From assembly GCA_004367505.1 (NCBI GenBank), contig SFCB01000160.1, positions 1 through 64,000 of the forward strand: a stretch of DNA of 64,000 bases. Direction: 5' to 3'. This document shows, piece after piece, positions 1 through 10,001 of this stretch (position 1 is the first letter of the stretch; every line of letters begins with the position of its first letter). Source of the stretch: Chloroflexi bacterium OHK40 (GTDB taxonomy: Bacteria; Chloroflexota; Chloroflexia; Chloroflexales; Chloroflexaceae). The notes beneath the pieces were generated by a model that was not told the DNA's origin, made no database searches, and saw only the letters and a list, made by a program, of their open reading frames with translations. The position numbers and the translations under genes were made by a program.

Positions 1-105
1 CACCTGGTGGATGGTCGCCTCGGGAATGGCGTGGCTGAGGGCGTCGAAGGTCAGGGCGCTGCTGAACTTGCATTCGGCCTCAATCTCGCGTATCGTGAAT
101 CTCAA
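1..105 (-). CDS. 5' fragment of a possible IS4-type transposase (runs off the window edge)
   Basis: Minus strand reads TTG start after an AGGAG-like RBS: LRFTIREIEAECKFSSALTFDALSHAIPEATIHQV; resembles IS4 transposase N-termini. Only 35 codons visible. Confidence 0.35.
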   Translation of the reverse strand, partial: MRFTIREIEAECKFSSALTFDALSHAIPEATIHQV

Positions 106-194
106 GCGGTGGCTCCTGTGGTCAGACTTTCTGGGTTGGCGCTCGAAAGTATGCCACAGAAGCCACCGTGCCGCTTATTTGAAAGGTATTGGCC

Positions 195-1403
195 CTAGAG
201 CAACAGGTAGGGCTCTTCGAGGGCGGCCCGCAGATCGGCCAGGAAGCGGGCCGCTGCCGCCCCATCGGCGACGCGATGATCTACCGAGAGGGTGAGCGTA
301 CACATCGGCCGGAGTACCAGCGCGCCATCGCGGCCCACGGGCCGCTCGACCGTGCGGCCCACGGCGAGGATGGCCGCCTCGGGCGGGTTGATCACGGCGG
401 TGAAGGCATCGACGCCGAGCATCCCCAGGTTCGAGATCGAGAAGGTGCTGCCCTGAAGCTCGGCGGGGCCGAGTTGCCGCGCCGCCGCCCGCTCCCGGAG
501 AGAACCGAGAGCCTCGTGGATCGCCCGCAGGCCGATGCGGTGGGCGTCGCGGATCACCGGGACGAGCAGGCGGCCGTCGCTATCCATGGCGATACCAAGG
601 TGGACAGCGCGGTGCTGCCAGATGCCATCCGGGCGGAAGCTGCTGTTGAGCGCCGGGTGGCGGAGGAGCAGCGCGCCGACGGCCCGGGCGATCACCGCCG
701 TGACGGAGGGCCGGAAGGGCACACGCTCCCGCAGACGCATCACTGCGCTCATCTCCACGTCGGCGCTGAGGCTAAAGGCAGGGATGCCCGCGCTCACACT
801 CAGCCGCTCGGCCACAACCCGGCGAACCCCACTCAGCGGGATGAGCTCGCCCTCCTCCTGGTAGGTTCCGTTGGCGGCGGCCGGCGCGGGCACGGGAGGG
901 GGGACGGGTGCGCCGCCGGGCGCGGGCAGACTCTGTGGCGCACGGGCGGGCTCGGGCTGCTGGCGCAGCGCCGCGAGGACATCGCCCTTGCGGATGCGCC
1001 CCTGGGGGCCGCTACCGGCCAGCGCCACCAGATCGACCCCGTGCTGGCGGGCGATCGCACGGGCAGCAGGCGTCGCCCGTGGGCGTGGCGCGTGATCCAC
1101 CACGAGCGCCGGGGCGGCCAGGTGAGCGGACGAGGGTGAGCCGACGGTCGCGGGCAGGGTCTCGCCGGGAGCGAGGATGAGCGCGATCCGCTGCGCGACG
1201 GGCACAGTATCGCCCGGATGGGCCTGGACGGCGGCCAGCACACCGCTCGCGGGCGCCTCGACATCGATCGTCGACTTGTCGGTCTCGATCTCGAAGAGCG
1301 GCTCACCCGCCGTCACCGGCTCGTACTCGGCGCGGTACCAGCGCACCACCGTGCCCGTCTCCATCACCATATCGACCTTCGGCATGATGACGTCAGTGGG
1401 CAT
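195..1403 (-). CDS. Dihydrolipoamide acyltransferase (E2) of a 2-oxoacid dehydrogenase complex
   Basis: Lipoyl domain ([20 protein letters not shown]), E3-binding domain, catalytic [17 protein letters not shown]. Confidence 0.93.
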   Translation of the reverse strand: MPTDVIMPKVDMVMETGTVVRWYRAEYEPVTAGEPLFEIETDKSTIDVEAPASGVLAAVQAHPGDTVPVAQRIALILAPGETLPATVGSPSSAHLAAPALVVDHAPRPRATPAARAIARQHGVDLVALAGSGPQGRIRKGDVLAALRQQPEPARAPQSLPAPGGAPVPPPVPAPAAANGTYQEEGELIPLSGVRRVVAERLSVSAGIPAFSLSADVEMSAVMRLRERVPFRPSVTAVIARAVGALLLRHPALNSSFRPDGIWQHRAVHLGIAMDSDGRLLVPVIRDAHRIGLRAIHEALGSLRERAAARQLGPAELQGSTFSISNLGMLGVDAFTAVINPPEAAILAVGRTVERPVGRDGALVLRPMCTLTLSVDHRVADGAAAARFLADLRAALEEPYLLL

Positions 1404-1406
1404 GGC

Positions 1407-2429
1407 TCACTCCCTCACCAGGGCCCGGGCGGCGGCGACGATATCCTCCACCTGGGGAACGGCGCTGCGCTCCAGGGTGCGGTTATAGGGGATGGGCGTC
1501 TCGCGCCCGGCAAGGCGGCGCACCGGCGCGTCGAGGAAATCGAAGGCCTCACTCTCGACGATTCGGGCGACGATCTCGCCGCCGAAGCCGCCACTGCGCA
1601 CCGCCTCGTGAACCACCAGCACCCGTCCGGTGCGCCGGGCAGACCCCACGATCGTTGCCTCATCGAGGGGGCGCAGGCAGCGCACATCCACCACCTCGAC
1701 ATCGATACCCTCCGCGGCCAGTTGCTCGGCGGCCTCCAGTGCCCGAATCACCATCACCGAGTAGGCCACCAGGGTCAGATCGCGGCCCGTGCGCCTGACG
1801 ATCGCCTTCAGATCCTCGGTGTAGAGCTCCTCAGGCACAACGCCCCTGGTGCGGTAGAGCAGCTTGTGCTCGAAGACCATCACCGGGTTCGGGTCGCGGA
1901 TGGCGGCAACCAGCAGACCTTTGGCATCGGAGGGGGTAGCGGGCAGGACCACCTTCAGGCCGGGGATGTGGGCAAACCAGGCCTCCAGGCTCTGGGAATG
2001 CTGGGCCGCCGCCCCCGTCCCCGAGCCGCCCGGCAGGCGCACCACCATGGGCACGGCGATCTTGCCGCCGAACATAAAGCGCATCTTGGCAGCCTGGTTC
2101 ACGATCTGCTCCGTGGCCAGGGTGACGAAATCGCTGAACTGGATCTCCGCGACGGGGCGCATACCGGTGATGGCGGCGCCAACGGCCAGGCCGGCGATCA
2201 CCTCCTCGGCGATCGGGGTATCGCGCACGCGATCCTTGCCGAACTCGTGGACGAGATCGCCGGTCACCCCGAAGGCACCGCCGTAGACACCGATATCCTC
2301 GCCGATCAGGAACACCCTGGGGTCGCGGCGCATCTCCTGGCGCAGGGCCTCACGGATCGCCTCGGCGTAGGTCAGCTCGCGCTGCGGGCGTGCCACGGTG
2401 GTAGCCTCGGCAGGGGCAAGCGTCGTCAT
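1407..2429 (-). CDS. Pyruvate/acetoin dehydrogenase E1 component, beta subunit
   Basis: [37 protein letters not shown] typical of E1 beta; adjacent to E2 and E1 alpha. Confidence 0.93.
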   Translation of the reverse strand: MTTLAPAEATTVARPQRELTYAEAIREALRQEMRRDPRVFLIGEDIGVYGGAFGVTGDLVHEFGKDRVRDTPIAEEVIAGLAVGAAITGMRPVAEIQFSDFVTLATEQIVNQAAKMRFMFGGKIAVPMVVRLPGGSGTGAAAQHSQSLEAWFAHIPGLKVVLPATPSDAKGLLVAAIRDPNPVMVFEHKLLYRTRGVVPEELYTEDLKAIVRRTGRDLTLVAYSVMVIRALEAAEQLAAEGIDVEVVDVRCLRPLDEATIVGSARRTGRVLVVHEAVRSGGFGGEIVARIVESEAFDFLDAPVRRLAGRETPIPYNRTLERSAVPQVEDIVAAARALVRE

Positions 2430-3391
2430 GCGTACACCTCATCCTCAAGCGCGGCCGGGTCGGGCTCGGGGCTGGCCTCGGCGAAAGCCACCGCCGCGGC
2501 GATCTCCTCGTGCACGGCGGCGAGCATGGCGTCGGCCTCGGCGGCGCCGAGCACCCCGTCGGCGATCAGCCGGGCGCGCAGGCGCGTGATCGGGTCGCGC
2601 TCCTTCCACTCGGCGATCTCCTGCTGGGTACGGTAGAGATTGCGATCGCTCTTGGAGTGGCCACGCCAGCGGTAGGTACGGGCCTCGATCAGCGTCGGGC
2701 CGTGGCCGGAGCGGGCGCGGGCCACCGCCTCGGCGGCGGCGGCGTAGACCGCGTGGAGATCGTTCCCGTCCACCGTCACGCCGGGGAGATTGTAGGCAGC
2801 GGCGCGCTGACTGATCAGCTCGGTGGGAAAAGCATCGCGGACTGCCATCGACATAGCGTAGTTATTGTTCTCGCAGAAGAAGACCACCGGCAGCCGCCAG
2901 ATCGCGGCCACATTCAGGGCCTCGTGAAACGCACCCTCGTTGGCCGCCCCGTCGCCAAAGAAGGTCAGGCACACCCGGGGCAGGCTCTGGAGCTGCATGC
3001 TCAGCCCGACACCGACGGCGATGGGCAGCCCACCGGCAACGATCCCGTTGGCGCCGAGGTTGCCACCGTCCACATCGGCGATGTGCATCGATCCGCCACG
3101 GCCACGGCAGTAGCCCGTCTCGCGGCCCATGAACTCGGCCATCATGCGGCCGAGGTCGGCGCCTTTGGCGATGCAGTGGCCGTGGCCGCGATGGGTGGAG
3201 AGGATGTAGTCTTGAGGCTCCAGGGCGAGCACGGCCCCAACCGCACTGGCTTCCTGGCCGATCGAGAGATGCATGGTCCCGTGGACGAGGCCACGCATGT
3301 AGAGCTGCTCGGCCATCTCCTCAAAGGCGCGGATGCGCATCATCTGCTGGAGGGCTGAGCGCAGCCGCTCCGGGGTGAGCGAAGGTTCCAT
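2426..3391 (-). CDS. Pyruvate/acetoin dehydrogenase E1 component, alpha subunit
   Basis: ThDP motif [36 protein letters not shown]; start trimmed to [10 protein letters not shown]. Confidence 0.93.
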   Translation of the reverse strand: MEPSLTPERLRSALQQMMRIRAFEEMAEQLYMRGLVHGTMHLSIGQEASAVGAVLALEPQDYILSTHRGHGHCIAKGADLGRMMAEFMGRETGYCRGRGGSMHIADVDGGNLGANGIVAGGLPIAVGVGLSMQLQSLPRVCLTFFGDGAANEGAFHEALNVAAIWRLPVVFFCENNNYAMSMAVRDAFPTELISQRAAAYNLPGVTVDGNDLHAVYAAAAEAVARARSGHGPTLIEARTYRWRGHSKSDRNLYRTQQEIAEWKERDPITRLRARLIADGVLGAAEADAMLAAVHEEIAAAVAFAEASPEPDPAALEDEVYA

Positions 3392-3527
3392 GGTTTCTGG
3401 CTCTTCCTGCCTGCACAGGCGCGCTACGTTCCTCCGGCGATGGGGGCGCCAGCCAGCAGCGACGAGGCGCGCCCCATCGCTCCGCGCCACCGCACCCGGC
3501 GGCACCCTGGTCTGGCCACCCCCGCCC

Positions 3528-4877
3528 TCAGGCCGGGATCGACACTCCGTTCGTCACGAGGGGTACCGGGCGCCGGGCGCTCGGGGCGTGGCCGAGCCAT
3601 TGATCCTGGAGGCGTCGTAGCTGCACAACCGTCTGGCTCTCATCGAGGACGACATCGGCGTAGGTGATCGGCTCACCGACGGCGAGATCGCGGAGCAGCA
3701 CAGCGTGCTGAGCGAGCCCGAGGGGCAGCAACTGCTCGGCGCGAGCCACCTCGGCCCGCTCGATCAGGCCGTACACCGTCGAGCCACCGATCCCGTCAAT
3801 CTGCTCACCGGCCCGCAGCGCGCGCTTGGCCACGGTGATCACCTCGGCCACCAACCCGTGGGTCGGGGCGATCGTCGCCTCGCCCTCCAGCACCGCCCGG
3901 GCCACGGAGAGCGGCGTCTCAATACTGGTGAGATGGTAGGGCCGGTAGAGCGCCCAATTGGGTCCGTCGCCCATCTTCAGGTAGCGCAGCTCATCGACCA
4001 CCACCGGCAGCTCAGAGGTAAAGACCACGAACACACCGGGGGCCACATCGCCGATGGCATAATCCACCACGCCCGGCTGCTCCAGGATGCCGCCCTGCTC
4101 GACCGGTGCAAAGATGCGCGGCAGGTCGAGGGTACTGGAGTGGGGGCCGTGGAGACCGCGCCGCGACGGGGGCAGGCCCGTAGCATTGGCGAGCGCGGCC
4201 ATCTCGACCATCGTCTTGGTGCCGTCCACAAAGGAGCAGAGCATCTTGGGGGCGGTGCCCTTGGCGCGCGCCTCGGCGGCGAGAGACTCGGGGGTGGCGC
4301 TGCGGTCGAGGGGGTTATTCTTGCCTTTGCCGGCGCATAACACGGTAAGGCCGAGGGCCCGGGCAAACTGGTAGAGCTCCAGGGTGGCGGCGGGCTCGTC
4401 GCCAGCGGCGCCGGTGTAGACCACCCCGGCGAGGTCGGCCATGCGCTTGAGCAGCGGCCCGACGGTCACGTCGGTCTCTACATTCAGCAGAACGATATGC
4501 TTGCGGCCGAGGATGGCGGAAAAGGCGATGCGGGCGCCAAGGTCGGGCACGCCGGTCGCCTCGATGATCGCCTCAAGCGGCGCGAGTTGCGGCAGCAGAT
4601 CGGCGTTGCGAGTGATCACCCGCTGGCCGGCCGCGAGCGCCGCCAGAGCGGTGGCCTGATCAGCGGCCTCAACGATCGCGGCCTCGGGCACGCCCGCGGC
4701 AAGCAGGGCGCCGCGAGCGCGCTCGATGGCAATATCGGCGATCGCGACCACGCGCATGCCCTGCATGCAGGCCACCTGGCTCACCAGGCCAGTTCCCATC
4801 TGGCCGGCGCCGACAAGGCCGACGGCGATCGGCCGGCCGGCGCGCTCACGCTCGACCAGCTTCTCATAGAGGCTCAT
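3528..4877 (-). CDS. NAD(P)-dependent dehydrogenase, homoserine-dehydrogenase-like with C-terminal SAF domain
   Basis: Rossmann motif [32 protein letters not shown]-terminal [39 protein letters not shown]-like; overlaps the IIA gene (ATGA). Confidence 0.8.
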   Translation of the reverse strand: MSLYEKLVERERAGRPIAVGLVGAGQMGTGLVSQVACMQGMRVVAIADIAIERARGALLAAGVPEAAIVEAADQATALAALAAGQRVITRNADLLPQLAPLEAIIEATGVPDLGARIAFSAILGRKHIVLLNVETDVTVGPLLKRMADLAGVVYTGAAGDEPAATLELYQFARALGLTVLCAGKGKNNPLDRSATPESLAAEARAKGTAPKMLCSFVDGTKTMVEMAALANATGLPPSRRGLHGPHSSTLDLPRIFAPVEQGGILEQPGVVDYAIGDVAPGVFVVFTSELPVVVDELRYLKMGDGPNWALYRPYHLTSIETPLSVARAVLEGEATIAPTHGLVAEVITVAKRALRAGEQIDGIGGSTVYGLIERAEVARAEQLLPLGLAQHAVLLRDLAVGEPITYADVVLDESQTVVQLRRLQDQWLGHAPSARRPVPLVTNGVSIPA

Positions 4878-5290
4878 GACGGTTCTCCCGTGGGCGCCCA
4901 GACGTGCAGCCTGAGGCCAATGGACGGATGAGGGAGCGGGCGGGCCTCGATGCAGACATCCCCCGGGAGCTCAGCCTCGGCAAACCCGTTGGCCTTGAGC
5001 ACGAGGTGGCCCAGGTTTGCGATATTCTCATTCGCGACGGGGCCTACCGCCGTCACGCAGTACCGCTCGGACCCGATCGTCAGGGTCTGGCCAGGGGCAA
5101 GCGGCTGCCGTGGAGGAGGGGCGTGGTGGAGCAGCGCGAACTCGGCCACCTCCTCCGGGGCCTGTTCGTGGAAGAAGACCCAGATGCCCTCGGCGGTGAA
5201 CTCCGCCACCAGCGGGCCAACCGCAGTAATTTCGAGCTCGTAGATCGGGCCGGTCGCGTCGGTCATAGGGTTAGTCCAGTAACTCGACAT
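4874..5290 (-). CDS. PTS glucitol/sorbitol-type transporter subunit IIA
   Basis: SrlB-like length and sequence (YELEITAVGPLVAEF...GHLVLKANGFAEAELPGDVCIE); sits in the PTS gene set. Confidence 0.8.
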   Translation of the reverse strand: MSSYWTNPMTDATGPIYELEITAVGPLVAEFTAEGIWVFFHEQAPEEVAEFALLHHAPPPRQPLAPGQTLTIGSERYCVTAVGPVANENIANLGHLVLKANGFAEAELPGDVCIEARPLPHPSIGLRLHVWAPTGEPS

Positions 5291-5651
5291 TCTCTTCCTT
5301 CACGCCGGAGACAAAGAGATCGGCGGTGATGAAGCGCATCAGGGGGCCCGAGGGCCGGGTCGCGTGGATATCCACGGTGAGCACCTTCTTCATCGGGTAC
5401 ACACCGACACGGGCGGTGCCGCCACAGTCGATCACCGCGACGGCGATCTGGCTGAAATCGGCTTTGGACTTGAACCCATCGAAGGGCGTGCCGCCGGTGA
5501 GCTCGGCGATCTTCGCGGCCAGGGGGTGAATCCCACCACCGGTGACCGAGTAGATCAGGTCTTTGCCGGGCCTGGGCTCGACCACCAGGGGGCCACCCCA
5601 ACCACCACGACCAGCGTTGATCTTCACCTTGCGGTACTTCTTCTCACTCAT
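5271..5651 (-). CDS. PTS glucitol/sorbitol-type IIB (N-terminal half of SrlE)
   Basis: VKINAGRGGWGGPLVVEP...IAVAVIDCGGTARVGVYPMKKVLTVDIHATRPSGPLM; start trimmed to MSEKKYRK. Confidence 0.85.
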   Translation of the reverse strand: MSEKKYRKVKINAGRGGWGGPLVVEPRPGKDLIYSVTGGGIHPLAAKIAELTGGTPFDGFKSKADFSQIAVAVIDCGGTARVGVYPMKKVLTVDIHATRPSGPLMRFITADLFVSGVKEENVELLD

Positions 5652-5837
5652 AGCTGCTGACTCCGTTGTCTCAAGCGGGCCGACGAGTGGCCACCCCGGT
5701 GATTGCGCGGGGACGCGCTCCCATGAGACGCCCCGGTGGGGCATCTTGAGCCCGCACGATCCGTGCGATGGGCGACTGGTTCCGCTGGCGCCCTGCACGC
5801 ACAGCGCGCCAGCGGACATGGAGGTTGTCGGGCAGTG

Positions 5838-6383
5838 CTAGCCGCTGTAGAGGCCGAAACTGGCGAGCCAGGCGATCAGCACGGCGATGGGACCAGTGAT
5901 CAGGCGCGAGATCAGGATCGCGGGCACGCCCACCTCGACCGTCTCGGGCTCGGCCTCGCCGAGGGCCAGGCCCACCGGGATGAAGTCGCAGCCCACCTGC
6001 GGGTTGATCGCGAAGAGCGCCGGAAGGGCGTACTGGGGCGGCATGGCGCCGTTGGTGATCAGAGTCGCGCCGATCAGGGTCCCGATCACCTGCGCGATCA
6101 CCGCGCCCGGACCGAGCAGCGGCGAGAGCACGGGGATGGCGCAGATCAACGCGAGCACTACCAGGCCTACCACATTCGAGGCCAGCGGCGCCAGCAGGTT
6201 GGCCAGCCAGTCGCCGATACCGGAGTAGAGGATGATACCGATCAGCAAGCTGATGAAGGCCATAAAGGGCAGGATGTTGGCGATCACCTGGTCGATCGCC
6301 TCGCGGCCGGCCTGGTAGAGCTTCCCCACCACACCGCCGACGCTCCGCCCGATTGTGCTCAGCACACCCGTAAACGCGCTCAT
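5838..6383 (-). CDS. PTS glucitol/sorbitol-type IIBC membrane half (C-terminal half of SrlE)
   Basis: Hydrophobic SrlE C-terminal-like sequence ([28 protein letters not shown]...[39 protein letters not shown]). Confidence 0.85.
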   Translation of the reverse strand: MSAFTGVLSTIGRSVGGVVGKLYQAGREAIDQVIANILPFMAFISLLIGIILYSGIGDWLANLLAPLASNVVGLVVLALICAIPVLSPLLGPGAVIAQVIGTLIGATLITNGAMPPQYALPALFAINPQVGCDFIPVGLALGEAEPETVEVGVPAILISRLITGPIAVLIAWLASFGLYSG

Positions 6384-6955
6384 GCCGCCACCTCCGCGCC
6401 GGCCATCTCAGCCGACTGCTGCGCCGCACGGCGGGCCAGCATCACCGCCGTGATCCACTCCGTCACGATGCCTCGGATAAAGATCACCACCAGGCCGACC
6501 AGCAGGTAGCGGACGGCCAGATCGACCAGGGGCAGACCGAGATTCTGGATGCCGGTGGCGATGCCAAGCCAGACGAACAACTCGCCGGGGTTGATGTGCG
6601 GAAAGATCCCTAGCGGCGGGTGCACATAGGAGACTGCTGAGTCGTAGAAGGCCGGCTTGTAGCGCTCGGGCAGAAAGCGGCCCATGGTATAGGCCATCGG
6701 ATTGGTCAGAAAGAAGACGGAGAGGAAGGGCAGCAGGATGTAGCGCACCGGGTAGTACTGGAACCCCGGCCGCGCCGCCCACTCGCCCACCCTGTCGACC
6801 CGCTCGGGGCCGATTAGCGCAATCAGCGCATTCACGCCCGTCAGGAGCACGATCAGGGTCGGGACGATGCCTGTGACCAGCCCCACAAAGGTCTCGCCGC
6901 CTTTGGCGAACATCCCGATGAAGTGCTCACCCAGCCAGATCAACGCGTCCAGCAT
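6380..6955 (-). CDS. PTS glucitol/sorbitol-type IIC
   Basis: SrlA-like: [41 protein letters not shown]...[43 protein letters not shown]. Confidence 0.88.
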   Translation of the reverse strand: MLDALIWLGEHFIGMFAKGGETFVGLVTGIVPTLIVLLTGVNALIALIGPERVDRVGEWAARPGFQYYPVRYILLPFLSVFFLTNPMAYTMGRFLPERYKPAFYDSAVSYVHPPLGIFPHINPGELFVWLGIATGIQNLGLPLVDLAVRYLLVGLVVIFIRGIVTEWITAVMLARRAAQQSAEMAGAEVAA

Positions 6956-7155
6956 AATGGTACGACCTCCATGTCTTCGGCCACGTCTCGCGATCATCGG
7001 TCAGAACGTGTACGGGTGCGCGCTGGTGTTGGGTGCTCGTAGGGCTCCTTTCACTTGGCCTTACAGTTTCGGACAATGCAGTAGCGAGTGGCCGGGCCAG
7101 CCGAGGCCCGCCAGAGAGAAGTTGGCGATACGCAGGTTGTCGGGCAGAAGCGTGA

Positions 7156-7551
7156 TTACTGCCGCGACAGGGCGGAGGCCACGGGCCGGGCGCTAGCCTC
7201 CAGGAATCCGGCGGCGTGCTGGAGCGCCCCCCACTGAGCCTTGCGGAGCCCCGCCACTGGCTCGGAGGCGCGCAACGTGCTCATGGGCCGCCCAACAAGA
7301 GCCGCCACGGGCCGCAGCTGGGAAAAGACCGTCCAGCCGTCGAACACCTCCGCGCTCCGAATGTTCTGCTGCTCGTCGATGACCAGCACGGCGTAGGTGC
7401 GCCCGCTGAAGCGGTTGCCCACCATGCCCACCGCCGTTCGCCCCTGCGTGCGGAGCTGCGCAATGCGCCGGTGGAAGCGATTGAGCTGCCACCATGCCAG
7501 GGCGAACTGGGCGATCCAGAGGATCGCCACGACAAGAAGGATGTAGCTCAC
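7156..7551 (-). CDS. Glucitol operon activator (GutM/SrlM)-like membrane protein
   Basis: One TM helix then LNRFHRRIAQLRTQGRTAVGMVGNRFSGRTYAVLVIDEQQNIRSAEVFDGWTVFSQ; GTG start inferred. Confidence 0.75.
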   Translation of the reverse strand: MSYILLVVAILWIAQFALAWWQLNRFHRRIAQLRTQGRTAVGMVGNRFSGRTYAVLVIDEQQNIRSAEVFDGWTVFSQLRPVAALVGRPMSTLRASEPVAGLRKAQWGALQHAAGFLEASARPVASALSRQ

Positions 7552-7585
7552 TGCCGGGCCTCCTTTGCCAGGCGTGCCTGAGCGC

Positions 7586-7604
7586 TGCACATGTGTGAAG
7601 TTAG
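7586..7604. promoter_or_regulatory. Putative operator copy 1
   Basis: TGCACATGTGTGAAGTTAG, downstream of the -10. Confidence 0.65.
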
Positions 7605-7622
7605 CTCACGTTCGGTATGGGT

Positions 7623-7650
7623 ATTATACACAGCCGTGGTCATTTGTCAA
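7623..7650 (-). promoter_or_regulatory. Sigma70-type promoter for the PTS/dehydrogenase operon
   Basis: Minus strand TTGACA-N16-TATAAT (-35 at 7650-7645, -10 at 7628-7623). Confidence 0.8.
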
Positions 7651-7655
7651 TACAC

Positions 7656-7674
7656 TGCACAAATGTGAAATTAG
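7656..7674. promoter_or_regulatory. Putative operator copy 2
   Basis: TGCACAAATGTGAAATTAG, just upstream of the -35. Confidence 0.65.
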
Positions 7675-7685
7675 GATCGGGGACA

Positions 7686-7710
7686 CAAAAACAGCCCCTG
7701 GAGGGGCTGT
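7686..7710 (-). terminator. Rho-independent terminator of the SorC-family regulator gene
   Basis: Minus strand ACAGCCCC-TCCA-GGGGCTGT followed by TTTTG, 26 bp after the gene's stop. Confidence 0.75.
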
Positions 7711-7735
7711 GTCCGCCGGGTGGGGGCGCGGGCGT

Positions 7736-8728
7736 TCAGGCAGGCAGTGCCCCGAGCTCCTGGAGCTCGCGCTGGCGCTGGGCATCGAGGAGGAGCACCG
7801 CCTCCGCCGTGGCACTATCGGTGACGAAGATATCCAGATAGCCGCCGCGCAGCGCGCCACGAATAGCCGCGGCCTTCTTCACACTACAGGCGGCCCCGAT
7901 CACCGTAGGGATAGCGGCAAGCTGGTCGAGGCGCACGGCAACCAGTCGCGCATCGATCTCCGGCGCGGCAGGCCGGCCCTCGCGATCGAAGTGACGCGCG
8001 CAAATATCGCCCACCACCCCCTGCGCGGCGATCATGGCGAACTCCTCGGCGCTCAGGTACCCGGCGCGGAGCAGGCTCGACATGCTCGCGTCTAGCGCGC
8101 CGATGCCCACCAGGGCAACATCCGCGCTTGTGGCCACCTCCAGCGCCTCGGCGATATTGCGCTGGCTCAGCAGAGCCTGGGCCACCTCGGGCCGATCCAC
8201 GATGAGCGGCGCGTGCAGGTAGCGGTAGCGCCCGGTGAGCGTGCGCGCCAGGCGCTGCACCAGAGCCGGGCCGTCGATCGTCGGCTCAACCGAGGAGACC
8301 CCGCCCATCAGCTGTACCACCTCGACGTCGTGGCGGCGCCGGGGCGCGAAGGAGTCGACGATCGCGTGTACAGTTGTTCCCCAGGAGATCGCCAGAACCC
8401 TGGCGCCGACCAGGCAGTCGTCGAGGATCATCGCGGCGAGCTGGGCCGACCGCTGGAGCGGGCTGCTCTGGTCGCCCGGATCATCATCGGCCACACCGGC
8501 GGCCCGCAGCCCGAAGCGCTCGATGAGCTGGCGCTCCAGTTCCATGTTGCGGTTGATCGGGTGATGGATGTGGATCTCGACGACCCCTTGCTCGCGCGCC
8601 TCTTTGAGCAGGCGCGAGATGTTCGAGCGCGAGATCCCGAGCTGCTGTGCGATCTCCTGCTGGCTCAGGTCGTGGTAGTAGTACAGGGTTGCGACACGGG
8701 CAAGAAGGGCGTCGCGTCGATCTGCCAT
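7736..8728 (-). CDS. SorC/DeoR-type sugar-binding transcriptional regulator
   Basis: HTH LVARVATLYYYHDLSQQEIAQQLGISRSNISRLLKEAREQGVVEIHIHHP-type N-terminus; SorC effector domain (ISWGTTVHAIVDSF). Confidence 0.9.
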   Translation of the reverse strand: MADRRDALLARVATLYYYHDLSQQEIAQQLGISRSNISRLLKEAREQGVVEIHIHHPINRNMELERQLIERFGLRAAGVADDDPGDQSSPLQRSAQLAAMILDDCLVGARVLAISWGTTVHAIVDSFAPRRRHDVEVVQLMGGVSSVEPTIDGPALVQRLARTLTGRYRYLHAPLIVDRPEVAQALLSQRNIAEALEVATSADVALVGIGALDASMSSLLRAGYLSAEEFAMIAAQGVVGDICARHFDREGRPAAPEIDARLVAVRLDQLAAIPTVIGAACSVKKAAAIRGALRGGYLDIFVTDSATAEAVLLLDAQRQRELQELGALPA

Positions 8729-8749
8729 TGGTAACATCCGTTCAGTGGC

Positions 8750-8768
8750 TGCACAGGTGTGAGGCAAG
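8750..8768. promoter_or_regulatory. Putative operator copy 3, upstream of the SorC regulator
   Basis: TGCACAGGTGTGAGGCAAG; shares TGCACANNTGTGA with copies 1 and 2. Confidence 0.6.
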
Positions 8769-8865
8769 TATAGCGGCTCTGCAGGCGCGCTTCAAGTGGT
8801 GTTCTTACCACGCGATGGCGATGCTTCGGCCCCTGTGCGCCAGCGGTTACCACGGCAGGCCAGGG

Positions 8866-9837
8866 TTAGCACCCGGCCGACTGCGCGAGCGGCACGCCCG
8901 CGAAGGGGTGCAGGTCGCGGGTCTTGCCGCCCCTGACGACAGCCGATTCAATCGGGTGGCCGACGAGCGCGGGGAGGGTGCGGGCGGCCGCGATCAGGGC
9001 GTCGAGGTCGATCCCGGTCGCGATCCCCATCTCGTGGAGCATATGCACGAGATCCTCCGTCGCGATATTGCCGGTGGCACCTGGCGCGAATGGGCAGCCG
9101 CCCAGCCCGCCGAGCGAGGCGTCGAAGCGGGCAACCCCCTCCAGGAGCCCGGCGTAGGCGTTCGCCAGGCCGAGGCCACGGGTGTTGTGCAGGTGCAGTC
9201 CCCACTCAACGAGTGGGAAGCGCGCCCGGAGCGCCCGCAGCGTCCTCCCCACCTGTAGCGGGTTAGCCATGCCGGTAGTGTCAGCCAGCACCACACAGGT
9301 CATGCCCATTGCCCGAAAGTGCTCGATCGCCCAGCACAACCGCTCCAGCGGCACATCGCCCTCGAAGGGGCAGCCAAACGCGGTCGCAAGGGTGCCCACG
9401 AGCTCCACCTCCGGTGCCGCGCGTCGCACATAGGCCGCCACTTCGGCCAGTTGCGCCAGCGACTGCGCCGTCGTGCGGTTCAGGTTCGCCTGGTTGTGGC
9501 TATCGCTTGCCGAAACCACCAGGTGGATCTCGTCGATGCCCGCCGCGACGGCCCGTTCAGCGCCCCGGAGGTTGGGCAGCAGCGCGCTGTAGCGCACCCC
9601 GTACTCCCGGGGCACCCGCGCGAGCAGCGTATCGGCGTCGGCCATCTGGGGCACCACCTTCGGGTGGACGAAGGAGGTCGCCTCGATCGAGCTCACGCCA
9701 GCCTCGGCCAGGCGCACGATCAGCGCGAGCTTCTCGGTGGTGGCGATGATCCGCTTCTCGTCTTGAAAGCCATCGCGGCAGACCACATCGGTGACGATCA
9801 CCCGGCGCGGGATCGCGGCATCAGGGGCGCTATGCAT
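8866..9837 (-). CDS. Hydroxymethylglutaryl-CoA lyase-like protein
   Basis: VCRDGFQDEKRIIATTEKLALIVRLAEAGVSSIEATSFVHPKVVPQMADA; GGLGGCPFAPGATGNIATEDLVHMLHEMGI. Confidence 0.92.
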   Translation of the reverse strand: MHSAPDAAIPRRVIVTDVVCRDGFQDEKRIIATTEKLALIVRLAEAGVSSIEATSFVHPKVVPQMADADTLLARVPREYGVRYSALLPNLRGAERAVAAGIDEIHLVVSASDSHNQANLNRTTAQSLAQLAEVAAYVRRAAPEVELVGTLATAFGCPFEGDVPLERLCWAIEHFRAMGMTCVVLADTTGMANPLQVGRTLRALRARFPLVEWGLHLHNTRGLGLANAYAGLLEGVARFDASLGGLGGCPFAPGATGNIATEDLVHMLHEMGIATGIDLDALIAAARTLPALVGHPIESAVVRGGKTRDLHPFAGVPLAQSAGC

Positions 9838-9943
9838 GGGTCGGCTCCTTCGTTCCCGGGGCAGTGGTCCTTCGCCGGCGCGGCGCGCCACGGCCTTGAT
9901 ACGCGACCAGACGATGAGTGTGCCACGGGCTCCTGCCCGGCAA

Positions 9944-9961
9944 AGCCGGCCTGCGCCGGCT
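9944..9961 (-). terminator. Possible terminator hairpin downstream of the CaiB-like gene
   Basis: Minus strand AGCCGGC-GCAG-GCCGGCT followed by TT; short T-run. Confidence 0.35.
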
Positions 9962-10001
9962 CAACTGGTGTGGTTCTATATCCTGGTGCTCGGTTCAGGC
10001 G

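Noticed and set aside
1218-2636. 472-aa forward ORF
   Set aside because: Antisense to the convincing E1 beta/E2 genes.
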